Below are positions 50,273-59,933 of a stretch of 64,000 nt of DNA, piece by piece. The stretch is taken from the NCBI RefSeq assembly GCF_900129465.1, contig NZ_FSRA01000001.1, forward strand, positions 310,001-374,000, written 5' to 3'. The stretch's first letter is position 1. Every line of letters begins with the position of its first letter. Source of the stretch: Chitinophaga niabensis (GTDB taxonomy: Bacteria; Bacteroidota; Bacteroidia; Chitinophagales; Chitinophagaceae). Both the position numbers and the translations under genes were made by a program. Under the pieces are notes generated by a model, which was not told the origin of the DNA, did not search any database, and was given only the letters and a program-made list of their open reading frames with translations.

Positions 50273-53065
50273 ATGAAAAAACTTTTATCCGCAATTATCT
50301 TTTCCTGCTTAAGCATAGCATCCTATGCGCAGGGTACCGGTCTTGTTACCGGGCACGTATTAGATAAGAACCAGCAGCTGAACCTGCCCGGGGCTACCTT
50401 GAAATTGAAACCCGGTAATCACTACACCGTATCTAATCAACAGGGACGGTTTGAATTCCTGGGTGTACCTGCCGGTACCTACACCCTGGAGATCACTTAC
50501 ATCGGTTACGAAAAAGCTTCGCAGGAAATAACAGTGGCGGCAGGTAAAAATGTGGAAGTGAACTTTAAACTGGATGCAGGAGGTATTGTAGGGAAAGAAG
50601 TGATCATCCTGGGCGACCGCTTAAGAGGTCAGGCTAAAGCCCTGAACCAGCAAAAGAACAATCCCAATGTTACCAACATCGTATCTGCAGATCAGATCGG
50701 CCGTTTCCCGGATGCGAACGTGGGAGATGCTATCAAACGTATTCCCGGTATTACCATGCAGAACGACCAGGGAGAAGCCCGCGATATCATCATCCGCGGA
50801 TTGGCTCCGGAACTGAATTCTGTGACCCTCAACGGAGACCGTATCCCTTCCGCTGAAGGAGATAACCGCCGGGTGCAACTGGACCTGATCCCTTCCGATA
50901 TGGTGCAGACCATTGAAGTGAATAAAACCCTCACCCCGGATATGGATGCGGACGCTATTGGCGGTTCTGTAAACCTGGTGACCCGTGCCGCACCAAACGG
51001 CCCGCGCATTTCAGCTACCCTGTCCGGAGGTTTGAACCCTATTCGTAACAAACCACTGTATACCGGCTCGCTGGTATTGGGCAACCGTTTCTTCCAGAAC
51101 AAACTGGGTGCCGTACTGAGTGCATCCTACAATAATAATGACTACGGTTCTGATAACGTGGAAGCAGTATGGGCTAAAGACGACATGGATAAGATCTATA
51201 CAGAAGAGGTCCAGATCCGTCAGTACAACGTACAACGCATTCGCAGAAGCCTTTCCGCTGCGCTGGATTATAAGTTCAATCCCAGGAACACTGTCTATGC
51301 CAATGCCATGTACAACTGGCACTACGACCGCGAGAACCGTTACGCGCTGAGCATTGAGGATATTGAACCGGAATATGATGCCAACGACCAGCTCACAGGT
51401 TATGTAGGTTCTTTATCCCGCGAAACAAAAGGCGGTATCGGTAGCAACCGTGGCAAAAGCAGAAGGCTGGAAGAACGTAAGGTACAGAACTACTCCCTGA
51501 GAGGAGAACATTTACTGGGAAGTAAAGTGGACCTCGACTGGGGGGCCAGTTATTCTTCTGCTGTAGAGAATACACCTGACGAGCGCTACATTTCTTACGA
51601 AGCAGAAGATGTACCTGTAACGCTCAACCTCTCTGATTTCCGATTCCCCCTGGCCACCAGCAATGTTGGTAACTCGGATTTTGAGTTTAATTCCGTAACA
51701 GAGAATTCTGATTATACCCGTGAAAATGAACTGGGCCTGAAACTGAACATCCGTTTCCCTTTAAGCATCCTGCCGCAGCAAAAAGGACGCATGCGTATTG
51801 GTGCCCGCTTACGCCTGAAAGATAAAAAACGTGATAACGTATTCTATGAATACGAACCCACTACTGATCTTGGCGATCTTTCTACTATGCCTACCATCTC
51901 CTTTGATGGCAAAGGTTTTGCACCGGGTGCTAAATATCAGCCAGGTTCCTTTATCGTGAATACCTACCTGGGGGGCTTGCAGTTAAACAATTCATCTTTG
52001 TTCGATAAAGAAGCAGATCCTTCAGAATATCTCGCAGAGAATTTCAGCGCTAAAGAAACCATCACTGCAGGTTATGTTCGCTGGGACCAGGACCTCACTT
52101 CCAAACTTTCCCTCATTGCTGGTGTACGTTTGGAAAATACCAGCATCGATTATAAGGGTAATATCGTAGAGGAAGAAGAAGACCTCGAAGGTGTGCGGAG
52201 TGTAAAGAACAGCTACCTGAACGTATTGCCGGGCCTTACTTTCAAATACAACGCTACCAATGAACTGGTGCTGCGCCTCGCTGCCACCACTTCCATTGCC
52301 CGTCCCAACTACTACGATATTGCTCCCTACATCAGCAGCATTGTGGAAGATGAAGAGCTGAGCGCAGGTAACCCTAACCTGAAAGCTGCCTATGCCTGGA
52401 ACTTCGACCTCATGTCCGAATATTATTTCAAATCCGTAGGGATCCTTTCTGCCGGTGTGTTTTACAAGAACATCAGCGACTTCATTTACACCTACAGCGA
52501 TCAGCAATATTCAACAGAGAAGTTCGCCACCGATTTTCCCGGCCAGAAGAATCCTGTACCAACCGGTGAACGCTGGACTTATAAACAAGCGAGGAATGGT
52601 GACAACGTGAAAGTGTATGGTTTTGAAGTAGCATTGCAACGCCAGCTGTACAAAGGGCTGGGTATCTATCTGAACTACACCTTCACTAGATCAAAAGCAG
52701 ATGGTATGTACAACGGGGATGGCGAAAAGCGCGATGGCGCTACTTTCCCCGGTACAGCACCACATATGTTCAATGCTTCCCTTTCTTATGAAAACAAACG
52801 TTTCTCTGCCAGGTTATCCGGCAACTATGCAGCGGCTTACCTAAATGAACTGGGTGGAAATGAATTTGATGATGTGTACTACGATAAACAATTTTTCCTG
52901 GATGCCAACGCATCGTATAAAATAACCAAACAATTACGCGTATTTGCAGAAGCGAATAACCTCACCAATCAGCCCCTGCGTTATTACCAGGGCGCATCTG
53001 ACAGGACGATGCAAATGGAATACTATCGTCCGCGTTACAACTTTGGTTTTAAGTTTGATCTGTAA
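50273..53065 (+). CDS. TonB-dependent receptor (TonB-Xanth-Caul type)
   Basis: A 930-residue receptor from MKKLLSAIIFS; the 9-residue extension is rejected. Signal peptide about 1-20 (ending SYAQ), carboxypeptidase-like beta domain (about 25-105), plug with ADQIGRFPDANVGDAIKRIPG and IRGLAPELNSVTLNGDRIP of the TonB-Xanth-Caul subfamily, then a large barrel ending in KFDL. It has no STN domain and no SusD partner. It is followed 11 bases later by a phytase gene, so inositol phosphate or a related phosphoester is a plausible substrate; the TPR-HTH protein just upstream is its likely activator. Confidence 0.9.
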   Translation: MKKLLSAIIFSCLSIASYAQGTGLVTGHVLDKNQQLNLPGATLKLKPGNHYTVSNQQGRFEFLGVPAGTYTLEITYIGYEKASQEITVAAGKNVEVNFKLDAGGIVGKEVIILGDRLRGQAKALNQQKNNPNVTNIVSADQIGRFPDANVGDAIKRIPGITMQNDQGEARDIIIRGLAPELNSVTLNGDRIPSAEGDNRRVQLDLIPSDMVQTIEVNKTLTPDMDADAIGGSVNLVTRAAPNGPRISATLSGGLNPIRNKPLYTGSLVLGNRFFQNKLGAVLSASYNNNDYGSDNVEAVWAKDDMDKIYTEEVQIRQYNVQRIRRSLSAALDYKFNPRNTVYANAMYNWHYDRENRYALSIEDIEPEYDANDQLTGYVGSLSRETKGGIGSNRGKSRRLEERKVQNYSLRGEHLLGSKVDLDWGASYSSAVENTPDERYISYEAEDVPVTLNLSDFRFPLATSNVGNSDFEFNSVTENSDYTRENELGLKLNIRFPLSILPQQKGRMRIGARLRLKDKKRDNVFYEYEPTTDLGDLSTMPTISFDGKGFAPGAKYQPGSFIVNTYLGGLQLNNSSLFDKEADPSEYLAENFSAKETITAGYVRWDQDLTSKLSLIAGVRLENTSIDYKGNIVEEEEDLEGVRSVKNSYLNVLPGLTFKYNATNELVLRLAATTSIARPNYYDIAPYISSIVEDEELSAGNPNLKAAYAWNFDLMSEYYFKSVGILSAGVFYKNISDFIYTYSDQQYSTEKFATDFPGQKNPVPTGERWTYKQARNGDNVKVYGFEVALQRQLYKGLGIYLNYTFTRSKADGMYNGDGEKRDGATFPGTAPHMFNASLSYENKRFSARLSGNYAAAYLNELGGNEFDDVYYDKQFFLDANASYKITKQLRVFAEANNLTNQPLRYYQGASDRTMQMEYYRPRYNFGFKFDL

Positions 53066-53076
53066 AATTTTCGTAA

Positions 53077-54135
53077 ATGGTAAGAATCATAATAGCAGCG
53101 GCAGTATTACTCTGTGCATGTAAAAGCCGGCATGCGCCTATAAAAGAAAATGCGCTTAAACCTGCAGTGATCACACAGCAGGTGGGCGCAGATACAGATG
53201 ATCCTGCGATCTGGATCAATCACAGGGATACCCTGAAAAGCCTGGTACTGGGTACTGATAAAGCTACAGACGGTGGTTTGTATGCTTTTGACCTGGAAGG
53301 CAGGATCGTGAACAAAGTAACAGGCCTTAAACGCCCCAATAATGTAGATATCGCCTATGGGCTGAAGATCAATGGTGTGCCAACAGATATCGCCGTATTA
53401 ACGGAAAGGGAAACTAACAGCATCCGCATTTTCAAACTGCCGGAACTGACACCTATCGATAATGGCGGTATCGTTGTATTTGCAGGAGAAACTGAGCAGT
53501 CGCCTATGGGGGTGGCATTATATACCCGTCCGAAAGACTCGGCCATCTTTGCTATCGTAGGCCGCAAGAGTGGTCCGGTGGACCAGTACCTCTGGCAATA
53601 CCGTCTCAGTGATGATGGCAAAGGTGCCGTGCAGGCTACTGTGGTAAGGAAGTTTGGAAAGTACAGTGGTAAAAAGGAAATAGAGGCCATTGCGGTGGAC
53701 GATCAGCCCGGCTACATTTACTATTCAGATGAAACCGTAGGTATAAGGAAGTATGTTGCGGACCCTGATGCGAAGGCGGATGGGGAGCTGGTATTGTTTG
53801 GTACAGAGGGTTTCGTGTCCGATCATGAAGGTATTTCTATTTATCCCGTATCAGATAGCACCGGGTACATCCTGGTATCCAATCAGCAGAACAACACCTT
53901 TATGGTGTACAGGAGAGAAGGTGAGGCTGGAAATCCCCATCAGCACAAGCTGTTATCCGAGGTGCCGGTATCCACTATTGAAAGTGACGGTTCTGAGATA
54001 ACTGCTGTGCCGCTGGGAGATAAATTTCCGAAAGGGTTGTTTGTAGCAATGAGCAATGGTAAAGTATTCCATTATTATTCCTGGGAAGCGTTACTTGCCT
54101 TTATCAACAGCCATCCTTACAGCCAGGCCCGTTAG
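53077..54135 (+). CDS. Beta-propeller phytase-like lipoprotein
   Basis: A 352-residue lipoprotein (lipobox LLCACKS, Cys about 15) with the six-bladed phytase pattern: DTDDPAIWIN, GTDKATDGGLYAFDLEG, RPNNVDIAYG, EIEAIAVDD with YYSDETVGIRKY, and DHEGISIY. These acidic residues bind calcium and hydrolyse phytate. The gene begins 11 bases after the TonB receptor, making a receptor-enzyme pair. Its last 45 bases overlap the convergent LysE-type gene. Family membership is strong; activity on phytate is expected from the family only. Confidence 0.88.
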   Translation: MVRIIIAAAVLLCACKSRHAPIKENALKPAVITQQVGADTDDPAIWINHRDTLKSLVLGTDKATDGGLYAFDLEGRIVNKVTGLKRPNNVDIAYGLKINGVPTDIAVLTERETNSIRIFKLPELTPIDNGGIVVFAGETEQSPMGVALYTRPKDSAIFAIVGRKSGPVDQYLWQYRLSDDGKGAVQATVVRKFGKYSGKKEIEAIAVDDQPGYIYYSDETVGIRKYVADPDAKADGELVLFGTEGFVSDHEGISIYPVSDSTGYILVSNQQNNTFMVYRREGEAGNPHQHKLLSEVPVSTIESDGSEITAVPLGDKFPKGLFVAMSNGKVFHYYSWEALLAFINSHPYSQAR

Positions 54136-54726
54136 TACACTGGCCATAAACCATTTCTGTACGCGGACCCATTTTGGATTGGATGCAAACCACTGCATAA
54201 CTTTTGCCGATATCATCACAATAATGAAGTTAACGGTAAAGCTCACGGTGAGCTGGGTGAAACCCAGGATCAGGCTTTGTGAAAGCACATTGCCGTTAGC
54301 AGGGTGAATGAATTGAGGGAAGAGGGATAAGTAAAATACCGCTACTTTGGGATTGAGCATACTGGTAAAGATGCCCATCGCAAAAAGTTTCGCAGGTTTA
54401 TCCGCCTTCATTTCATGCTGTGTTTCAAAAACGCTTTTGCTTCCGGGCTTACAGGCTTCCCATGCCAGGTACAGGAGATAGAGCACGCCGAGTGTCTTGA
54501 GTACTGCGTAAGCATAGGGAATGGTCATCAGCACCGCTGTGAGCCCAAAAGACACCAATACGATGTGAAACAATAATCCGCATGCAATGCCGAGCAGGGA
54601 GGTCAGACCGGCCTTCCTGCCCTGCGTTACAGAACGCGAGATCAGGTAGATCATATTAGGCCCCGGTGTGATCACCATCACAAGGGCGGCCAGTATGAAC
54701 AGCAATAGTTGGTCAAATGGTATCAT
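54091..54726 (-). CDS. LysE-family amino-acid exporter
   Basis: A 211-residue inner-membrane protein with about six helices and the family start LVMVITPGPNMIYLISRSVTQG, typical of the LysE/RhtB exporters of amino acids and derivatives. Its end overlaps the phytase gene by 45 bases on the opposite strand, and the 3' end of the ATP-grasp gene overlaps its start by 14 bases, so they are translated together. It may export the product of that ligase. Confidence 0.92.
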   Translation of the reverse strand: MIPFDQLLLFILAALVMVITPGPNMIYLISRSVTQGRKAGLTSLLGIACGLLFHIVLVSFGLTAVLMTIPYAYAVLKTLGVLYLLYLAWEACKPGSKSVFETQHEMKADKPAKLFAMGIFTSMLNPKVAVFYLSLFPQFIHPANGNVLSQSLILGFTQLTVSFTVNFIIVMISAKVMQWFASNPKWVRVQKWFMASVLTGLAVRMAVDKGK

Positions 54727-55597
54727 GTTGATATGATTTTAATGCCTTGTAGTAATTCTCATACCCCTCAGGGTGAGAACCCAGGAAAAGAAAAGGTTCT
54801 ATCAGTTCCAGCTCCATCAGGCTCAGCTCTTCTTTAATGATCACGCCATCCACGCGTGCATACAAACAGTCTTTCGCAAATTGCTGCACATACGCTGTAG
54901 CGCTTTCAATATGTTTAGCCGCAGGTGCTTCCACATGTACGGTGCCACCATGATATTGCTGTACCCTGAAATCACCCGCCTTGGGTTTCTTCACCACACT
55001 ATGACTGAACTTTCCATCCAGGAAAATAAAGGACCATTCTCCTTCTGTTGCAATCTCAGGAATGTAAGGTTGCACCAGGAATGCTTCTTCCTGTACCAAT
55101 GGGGTCAGGATAGCCGTATAATCAGCCACTTCGGATAAAGGAACAGTGAAAGTATTTTTAGCACCGGCACTGATGCAGGGTTTAACGATCAGCTGCGAAG
55201 TGGAAAAATGTTCAAAGTAAGTGTGCAGGTTGAACTGCGCTCCCTTTTTAATGATAGCGGAAGGTATAACCGGTAAACCGGCGGCAGTGATATCCTGCAG
55301 GTAATGTTTATCCGTATTCCATTTCACAATGGCATAAGGGTTGATCAGCGGAATGCCTGCGGCTTCAATATTATCCAGCCAGTTATAAAATGCACTGATG
55401 TTCTCATGGTAATCCCAGGGCGATTTTAATAATACCCGGTCGTATTCCTGCCAGTTCACGGCAGGATCATTCCAGATCACCTTATGCAGGTTGATCCCCC
55501 TTTGTAACAGGAACTGAAGCAGGATGCTTTCTTCATCTTCCAGCCCGGGTGTTACATATTTCTCTTGTGTTGTATAGCAAACGTATGCGATCTTCAT
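54713..55597 (-). CDS. ATP-grasp ligase (RimK/DcsG-like)
   Basis: A 294-residue ATP-grasp enzyme: N-terminal alpha/beta part (MKIAYVCYTTQEK), the central ATP-grasp fold with KPCISAGAKNTF and the ATP-binding QPYIPEIATEGEWSF, and the metal-binding end LMELELIEPFLFL. The family joins a carboxylate to an amine or thiol using ATP, as in glutathione or cycloserine biosynthesis. It overlaps the LysE gene and is divergent from the MocR gene. Substrate unknown. Confidence 0.87.
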   Translation of the reverse strand: MKIAYVCYTTQEKYVTPGLEDEESILLQFLLQRGINLHKVIWNDPAVNWQEYDRVLLKSPWDYHENISAFYNWLDNIEAAGIPLINPYAIVKWNTDKHYLQDITAAGLPVIPSAIIKKGAQFNLHTYFEHFSTSQLIVKPCISAGAKNTFTVPLSEVADYTAILTPLVQEEAFLVQPYIPEIATEGEWSFIFLDGKFSHSVVKKPKAGDFRVQQYHGGTVHVEAPAAKHIESATAYVQQFAKDCLYARVDGVIIKEELSLMELELIEPFLFLGSHPEGYENYYKALKSYQHDTI

Positions 55598-55625
55598 GTG
55601 AACAAAATTAGCAGTATATTGGCAT

Positions 55626-55646
55626 TGTAAAAAGAGCCATTTTACA
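55626..55646. promoter_or_regulatory. 21-bp inverted repeat between ATP-grasp and MocR genes
   Basis: TGTAAAA-agagcca-TTTTACA has exact 7-bp arms and a 7-base spacer, midway between the divergent starts (55597 and 55666). It is a fitting operator for the MocR regulator controlling both directions. Confidence 0.5.
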
Positions 55647-55665
55647 CAATTTTGATAGTGCCATT

Positions 55666-57126
55666 ATGAGTAAGACCACGCCCAGGATACCCCTGCCTTT
55701 TATCAAGGTCCGGAAGGGAAATGCAGCACCCATGTACCTTCAGTTGTACGAACAGATCAAACAGGCCATTTTCAATGCCCGGCTGAAAGAAGGGGAGCGT
55801 ATGCCATCCACCCGGCACCTGGCTGCAGATCTGGATATCTCCCGTAACAGTGTGTTCCAGGCTTATGAACAACTGATCCTGGAAGGATATTTGGCAGGCA
55901 AAAAAGGCGATGGTACCTATGTATGTGCCAAACTGAACCCTATACCGGCTTCCGTACGGAAAACAATGCCTGTGAAATACCAGGACGCCGCCCTGCCCGA
56001 TGAAGTATTACGAAAAGACAGCACGGTAGAACCGGTCATTCCTTTCCAGAATTCTGTTCCCTCTATCCGGCAATTCCCTTTTAAAATATGGGCTGGCCTT
56101 GCTGCAGAAGCATACCGCGATGTACATTCCCTGCACCTGGGGTATGGAGAAACGCTGGGCCATTTACCTTTACGGGAAGCGCTGGTAGATTACCTGCGCA
56201 TTCACCGTTCCATCATTTGTGAAGCAGATCAGGTACTGATCGTAAATGGTTCCCGCCAAGCCCTGAACCTGGCTGCACAGGCCCTGATAAAGAAAGGGGA
56301 TCAGTGCTGGATGGAAGATCCGGGATATATGGGAGCCAGGGCTGCTATGGCAAGATGGGGTGGAAAAGTATGCCCCGTACCCATTACAGCAAACGGACTG
56401 GATATCGCATACGCCATGAAACATTACCCGGATGGCCGTTTTGCTTATCTCACACCTTCTCACCAATATCCTTTAGGGGCCACCATGCCACTGAGCGAAC
56501 GCCTGAAACTACTGAAATGGGCAGCACGGAATAAAATGTGGATCGTGGAAGATGACTATGACAGCGAGTTCCGCTATAACGGACGCCCGGTTCCTGCGTT
56601 AAAAGGACTGGACGATCACGGGAATGTGATCTATACCGGTACTTTCAGTAAAGTACTCTTTCCCGCATTGAGAATGGGTTACATAGTATTACCCTCTGCC
56701 GCTATCGCACAGCAGTTCAAGATCGTAAAATCCACCATAGACCGGCAAAGCCCTGTAATAGATCAGGCCATCGTTACCCAGTTCATGCTGAAAGGGCATT
56801 TTGCAAGGCATCTGCGGAAGATGCGGATCCTTTACAAAAAGCAGCAGGAAGAGCTGGTAGTGCTGCTGGAAAAACATCTCAGCAAATACATCCTGGTAGC
56901 GCCTGCAGAAACGGGTATGCATTTTATAGGATGGATGAAGCGGCCCTGCAATATGAAAAAGCTGGTGGCAGCTGCTTTGGCAGAAGGTGTTATCCTTATC
57001 CCCGTGAATGAATTCGCCTTAAAATTCACCCAGAAAGATGGCTTCATTTTTGGATTTACCGGTTATGAGCTGCCGGAAATGGAAAAGGCAGTACTGCTAT
57101 TGAAGAAGCTATTGGATAGGAATTAG
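55666..57126 (+). CDS. MocR/PdxR-type regulator with aminotransferase domain
   Basis: A 486-residue protein: N-terminal GntR winged helix (about 20-90, YEQIKQAIFNARLKEGERMPSTRHLA), then a type I aminotransferase-like fold with DDYDSEFRYNG and the PLP lysine K329 in YTGTFSKVLFP. Such regulators bind pyridoxal phosphate or an amino-acid adduct and control a divergent gene, here the ATP-grasp and LysE pair. This suggests an amino-acid or PLP-linked product exported by LysE. Confidence 0.92.
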   Translation: MSKTTPRIPLPFIKVRKGNAAPMYLQLYEQIKQAIFNARLKEGERMPSTRHLAADLDISRNSVFQAYEQLILEGYLAGKKGDGTYVCAKLNPIPASVRKTMPVKYQDAALPDEVLRKDSTVEPVIPFQNSVPSIRQFPFKIWAGLAAEAYRDVHSLHLGYGETLGHLPLREALVDYLRIHRSIICEADQVLIVNGSRQALNLAAQALIKKGDQCWMEDPGYMGARAAMARWGGKVCPVPITANGLDIAYAMKHYPDGRFAYLTPSHQYPLGATMPLSERLKLLKWAARNKMWIVEDDYDSEFRYNGRPVPALKGLDDHGNVIYTGTFSKVLFPALRMGYIVLPSAAIAQQFKIVKSTIDRQSPVIDQAIVTQFMLKGHFARHLRKMRILYKKQQEELVVLLEKHLSKYILVAPAETGMHFIGWMKRPCNMKKLVAAALAEGVILIPVNEFALKFTQKDGFIFGFTGYELPEMEKAVLLLKKLLDRN

Positions 57127-57134
57127 TAATTTTG
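57127..57134 (+). promoter_or_regulatory. TAatTTTG -7 box
   Basis: TAATTTTG is an exact match to the TAnnTTTG element, ending 19 bases before the next ATG at 57154. The -33 partner is not clear. Confidence 0.45.
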
Positions 57135-57153
57135 CACCTCAAATTCAAAATAT

Positions 57154-57993
57154 ATGGAGGGAAGATTTTTTACACAGGAGCAATTCATCAAACAATTCAA
57201 CGAAGAAGTACTTTGGGCAGCAGCAGTGTATGACCGCCTGATCAAAAGCGGCTTCCAGGAATATGCTTTGGGCGAATTCGACTTCCTCTTTGTATCTGAT
57301 CAAAGGGAAAAACTGGAGAAATTCAGCGCTTTCCTGACCGCCACCTATGGATCAAAAATAGGAGAGATAGGAGAGAAGGATGGCATGCCGGGCTTTACAG
57401 GCATCTCCCCCTTGTTCCCGATAGACCAGGATAACCTGCTGGCCTGGGGCATTGATCTGTACTTCAAAGGTTTTGAATTTGATTGCAGGCTGGATGGCTA
57501 CGGTACCTTTGCAGGCCCTGACAATAAAGAATTTCCCAACCTGGAACCCAGCCAGCTGGCCTATTATTTCGACCTGGGCATCAGTTCTTACAATAACCGC
57601 AATTACGGCGCATCCATTATCAATTTTACTTCCGCCATCAAGATCTTCCCGGAGAATGCTAATACCTGGTATTCCAGGGCTATTGCCAAAGAAGCCATAT
57701 TCCTGACGGCTAAAGCCCGCGAAGATTATGATAAAGCGATAGAACTCGCTCCCACCTTCAAAGAGGCTTATATCAACAGGGCGGTTAACAAAAGTGAAGC
57801 AGAAGATTATACCGGAGCCATCGCAGATTTTAATAAAGCCATAGAGCTGGATGCGAATAATGCAGCCGTATATTTTAACCGTGGTAATACGAAATATACC
57901 CTGGGCGACAGGGATGGTGCTATTGAAGACTGGAAGAAAGCACAGGCGCTGGGTGCAGATTATGCAGCAGACAGATTGAAAGAGCTGGAATAG
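57154..57993 (+). CDS. TPR protein with RraB/DUF695-like N-terminus
   Basis: A 279-residue soluble protein: an N-terminal part (about 1-125) with FDFLFVSDQREKLEKFSAFL, resembling RraB-like regulators of RNase E, and a C-terminal TPR region of about four repeats (from 145, for example YSRAIAKEAIFLTAKAREDY and FNRGNTKYTLGDRDGAIEDW). RraB-like folds are known fused with TPRs in Bacteroidota. RNA-related function is possible given the helicase next door, but this is inference. Confidence 0.75.
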   Translation: MEGRFFTQEQFIKQFNEEVLWAAAVYDRLIKSGFQEYALGEFDFLFVSDQREKLEKFSAFLTATYGSKIGEIGEKDGMPGFTGISPLFPIDQDNLLAWGIDLYFKGFEFDCRLDGYGTFAGPDNKEFPNLEPSQLAYYFDLGISSYNNRNYGASIINFTSAIKIFPENANTWYSRAIAKEAIFLTAKAREDYDKAIELAPTFKEAYINRAVNKSEAEDYTGAIADFNKAIELDANNAAVYFNRGNTKYTLGDRDGAIEDWKKAQALGADYAADRLKELE

Positions 57994-58058
57994 ATCAATA
58001 TTAAAAGGTACCTCCCCTGTAAACGCAGCTGTAATGCTCGCCTGCACATAAAAAACGT

Positions 58059-58066
58059 TACTTTTG
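58059..58066 (+). promoter_or_regulatory. TActTTTG -7 box beside the helicase start
   Basis: TACTTTTG matches TAnnTTTG and ends 4 bases before the ATG at 58071, implying a leaderless or very short leader. No TTG is seen at the usual -33 distance. Confidence 0.45.
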
Positions 58067-58070
58067 CCGC

Positions 58071-59408
58071 ATGACTTTTGAAGATCTGAACCTTAACAAG
58101 CCTTTACTGGCAGCGTTGAAGGACCTTAATTTTACGACACCTACCACCATTCAGAGCAGGGTTTTCTCCGTAACCATGAGCGGCCGCGATGTATGTGGCA
58201 TAGCTCAGACCGGTACCGGTAAAACATTTGCCTACCTGTTGCCCTGCCTCCGTATGTGGAGTTTCTCCAAAGAAAGGTTCCCCCAGATCCTGATCGTTGT
58301 ACCTACAAGAGAACTGGTAGTACAGGTAGTGGAATCCGTTAAAAAGCTCAGTACTTATCAAAGTGTGGAAGTGGCTGGTTTCTATGGCGGCGCCAATATG
58401 AATCCCCAGATGGCCGTTGCAGAAGGTAAACTGGATGTGGTAGTAGCCACTCCCGGCAGGCTGGTGGACATTGTGATGAGTGGCGCCCTGAAACTAAAGG
58501 CTATCAAAAGACTGGTGATAGATGAAATGGACGAAATGCTGAACCTTGGGTTCCGCGCTCAATTGAAAAACATCCTGGACCTGTTGCCTGCCAAACGCCA
58601 GAACCTCCTTTTTTCCGCTACCATCACACCGGAAGTAGAATCATTGATAGAAACCTTCTTCAATAACCCTGTTACCATCGAAGCTGCGCCCGTAGGAACT
58701 CCCCTGGAGAATATTACGCAGAAGGCTTATATGGTCCCCAACTTTTACACGAAAGTGAACCTGTTGGAATTGCTGTTAAGGGAAGAAAAAGAAATGACCA
58801 AAGTGCTGGTCTTTGCTTCTACCAAAAAACTGGCCGATGAGCTCTATGAGCCATTGGCCCTGGAATTTCCGGAGAAAGTAGGCGTGATCCATTCCAATAA
58901 AGAACAGAACCATCGTTTTAATACCGTTAAGCAATTCCAGTCCGGGAACTACCGGCTGCTGATCGCTACGGATATCATTGCCCGCGGCCTGGATATTTCA
59001 GAAGTAACACATGTGATCAACTTCGATATGCCGGAACAACCGGAAAGTTATATTCACCGCATTGGCAGAACGGGGCGTTTTGATAAGAAGGGGATTGCCC
59101 TCAGTTTTATTACAGAAAAGGACAAGGAAGTACAGGACAAGATAGAAGCCCTGATGAACTATCAGATCCCCGTTGTTCCTTTGCCTGAAAACCTGGAGAT
59201 CTCTACTGAACTGACACCGGAGGAAGAACCTGGTTTCATTGTGCCTAATATCGTCTTAAAACAGCGGAAAAAAGAAGATGTGGGCGCCGCCTTCCACGAG
59301 AAAGCTGCCCACAACAAAAAGGTGAATGTAAAGGTCCGCCATTCTGAAAAGATGATGAAGAAATACGGCAAGCCTAAAACCCGCGGAGCTAAACCTAAGC
59401 GGAAATAG
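58071..59408 (+). CDS. DEAD-box-type RNA helicase with DEMD motif
   Basis: A 445-residue helicase: Q motif (PTTIQSR), motif I AQTGTGKT (K51), PTRELV, motif II DEMDEM in place of DEAD, SATI, and in the second RecA domain ARGLDI and HRIGRTGR. The tail is Lys-rich. Related to RhlE/CsdA-like RNA helicases that unwind RNA for ribosome assembly or decay. The Ala-to-Met change in the DEAD box is known in bacterial relatives and is not expected to abolish ATP hydrolysis. Confidence 0.93.
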   Translation: MTFEDLNLNKPLLAALKDLNFTTPTTIQSRVFSVTMSGRDVCGIAQTGTGKTFAYLLPCLRMWSFSKERFPQILIVVPTRELVVQVVESVKKLSTYQSVEVAGFYGGANMNPQMAVAEGKLDVVVATPGRLVDIVMSGALKLKAIKRLVIDEMDEMLNLGFRAQLKNILDLLPAKRQNLLFSATITPEVESLIETFFNNPVTIEAAPVGTPLENITQKAYMVPNFYTKVNLLELLLREEKEMTKVLVFASTKKLADELYEPLALEFPEKVGVIHSNKEQNHRFNTVKQFQSGNYRLLIATDIIARGLDISEVTHVINFDMPEQPESYIHRIGRTGRFDKKGIALSFITEKDKEVQDKIEALMNYQIPVVPLPENLEISTELTPEEEPGFIVPNIVLKQRKKEDVGAAFHEKAAHNKKVNVKVRHSEKMMKKYGKPKTRGAKPKRK

Positions 59409-59427
59409 GAGAGCCGGGAAAGCAATG

Positions 59428-59847
59428 CTACGAAAGCAAGCCTTTCTCCTTCAATACCTTCATCTCATCCTCATGTGATATGTACATTACGATCTTCGGC
59501 GTTCCGTCAACCACCCGCATGATGTACGTGATATCGAAAGTGATCATCTCATCCCCGGTCTTCTGAAAGGTCATGCCGAATTTCACTTTCACGAGATAGT
59601 ATTGTTCATCCAGCCTGGTGGTATCCACATCTACAACATGGGTGGCTGTACGGCCCACCTTTTTGTAATGTTCTTCAATATCTGCATACTTATCAACCAG
59701 TGCCTGGTTGTTTTCTATGGGCATAATACCATTAGGATCTGCAAAGATGAAATGTTCCGCATAAGCACCGGCTACTTTTTGTGCATCATGTTCATCACCC
59801 CATTTGATATAGTCGTTAAAGAACTGCTTAAAATCGGTGTTTTTCAT
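59428..59847 (-). CDS. NTF2-like (SnoaL-type) protein 1
   Basis: A 139-residue protein with the NTF2/SnoaL fold: FNDYIKWGDEHDAQKVAGAYAEHFIFADPNG and the C-terminal DITYIMRVVDGTPKIVMYISHED. Cytoplasmic. Substrate or function unknown. It converges on the helicase gene. Confidence 0.75.
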   Translation of the reverse strand: MKNTDFKQFFNDYIKWGDEHDAQKVAGAYAEHFIFADPNGIMPIENNQALVDKYADIEEHYKKVGRTATHVVDVDTTRLDEQYYLVKVKFGMTFQKTGDEMITFDITYIMRVVDGTPKIVMYISHEDEMKVLKEKGLLS

Positions 59848-59933
59848 AAGACAAGCATTTGTTAAATTCTTACATAAATAGTGCCGGGCTGCTTATGTTT
59901 CTTTAAATTGAGGAACATAAAAACCTTACTATT

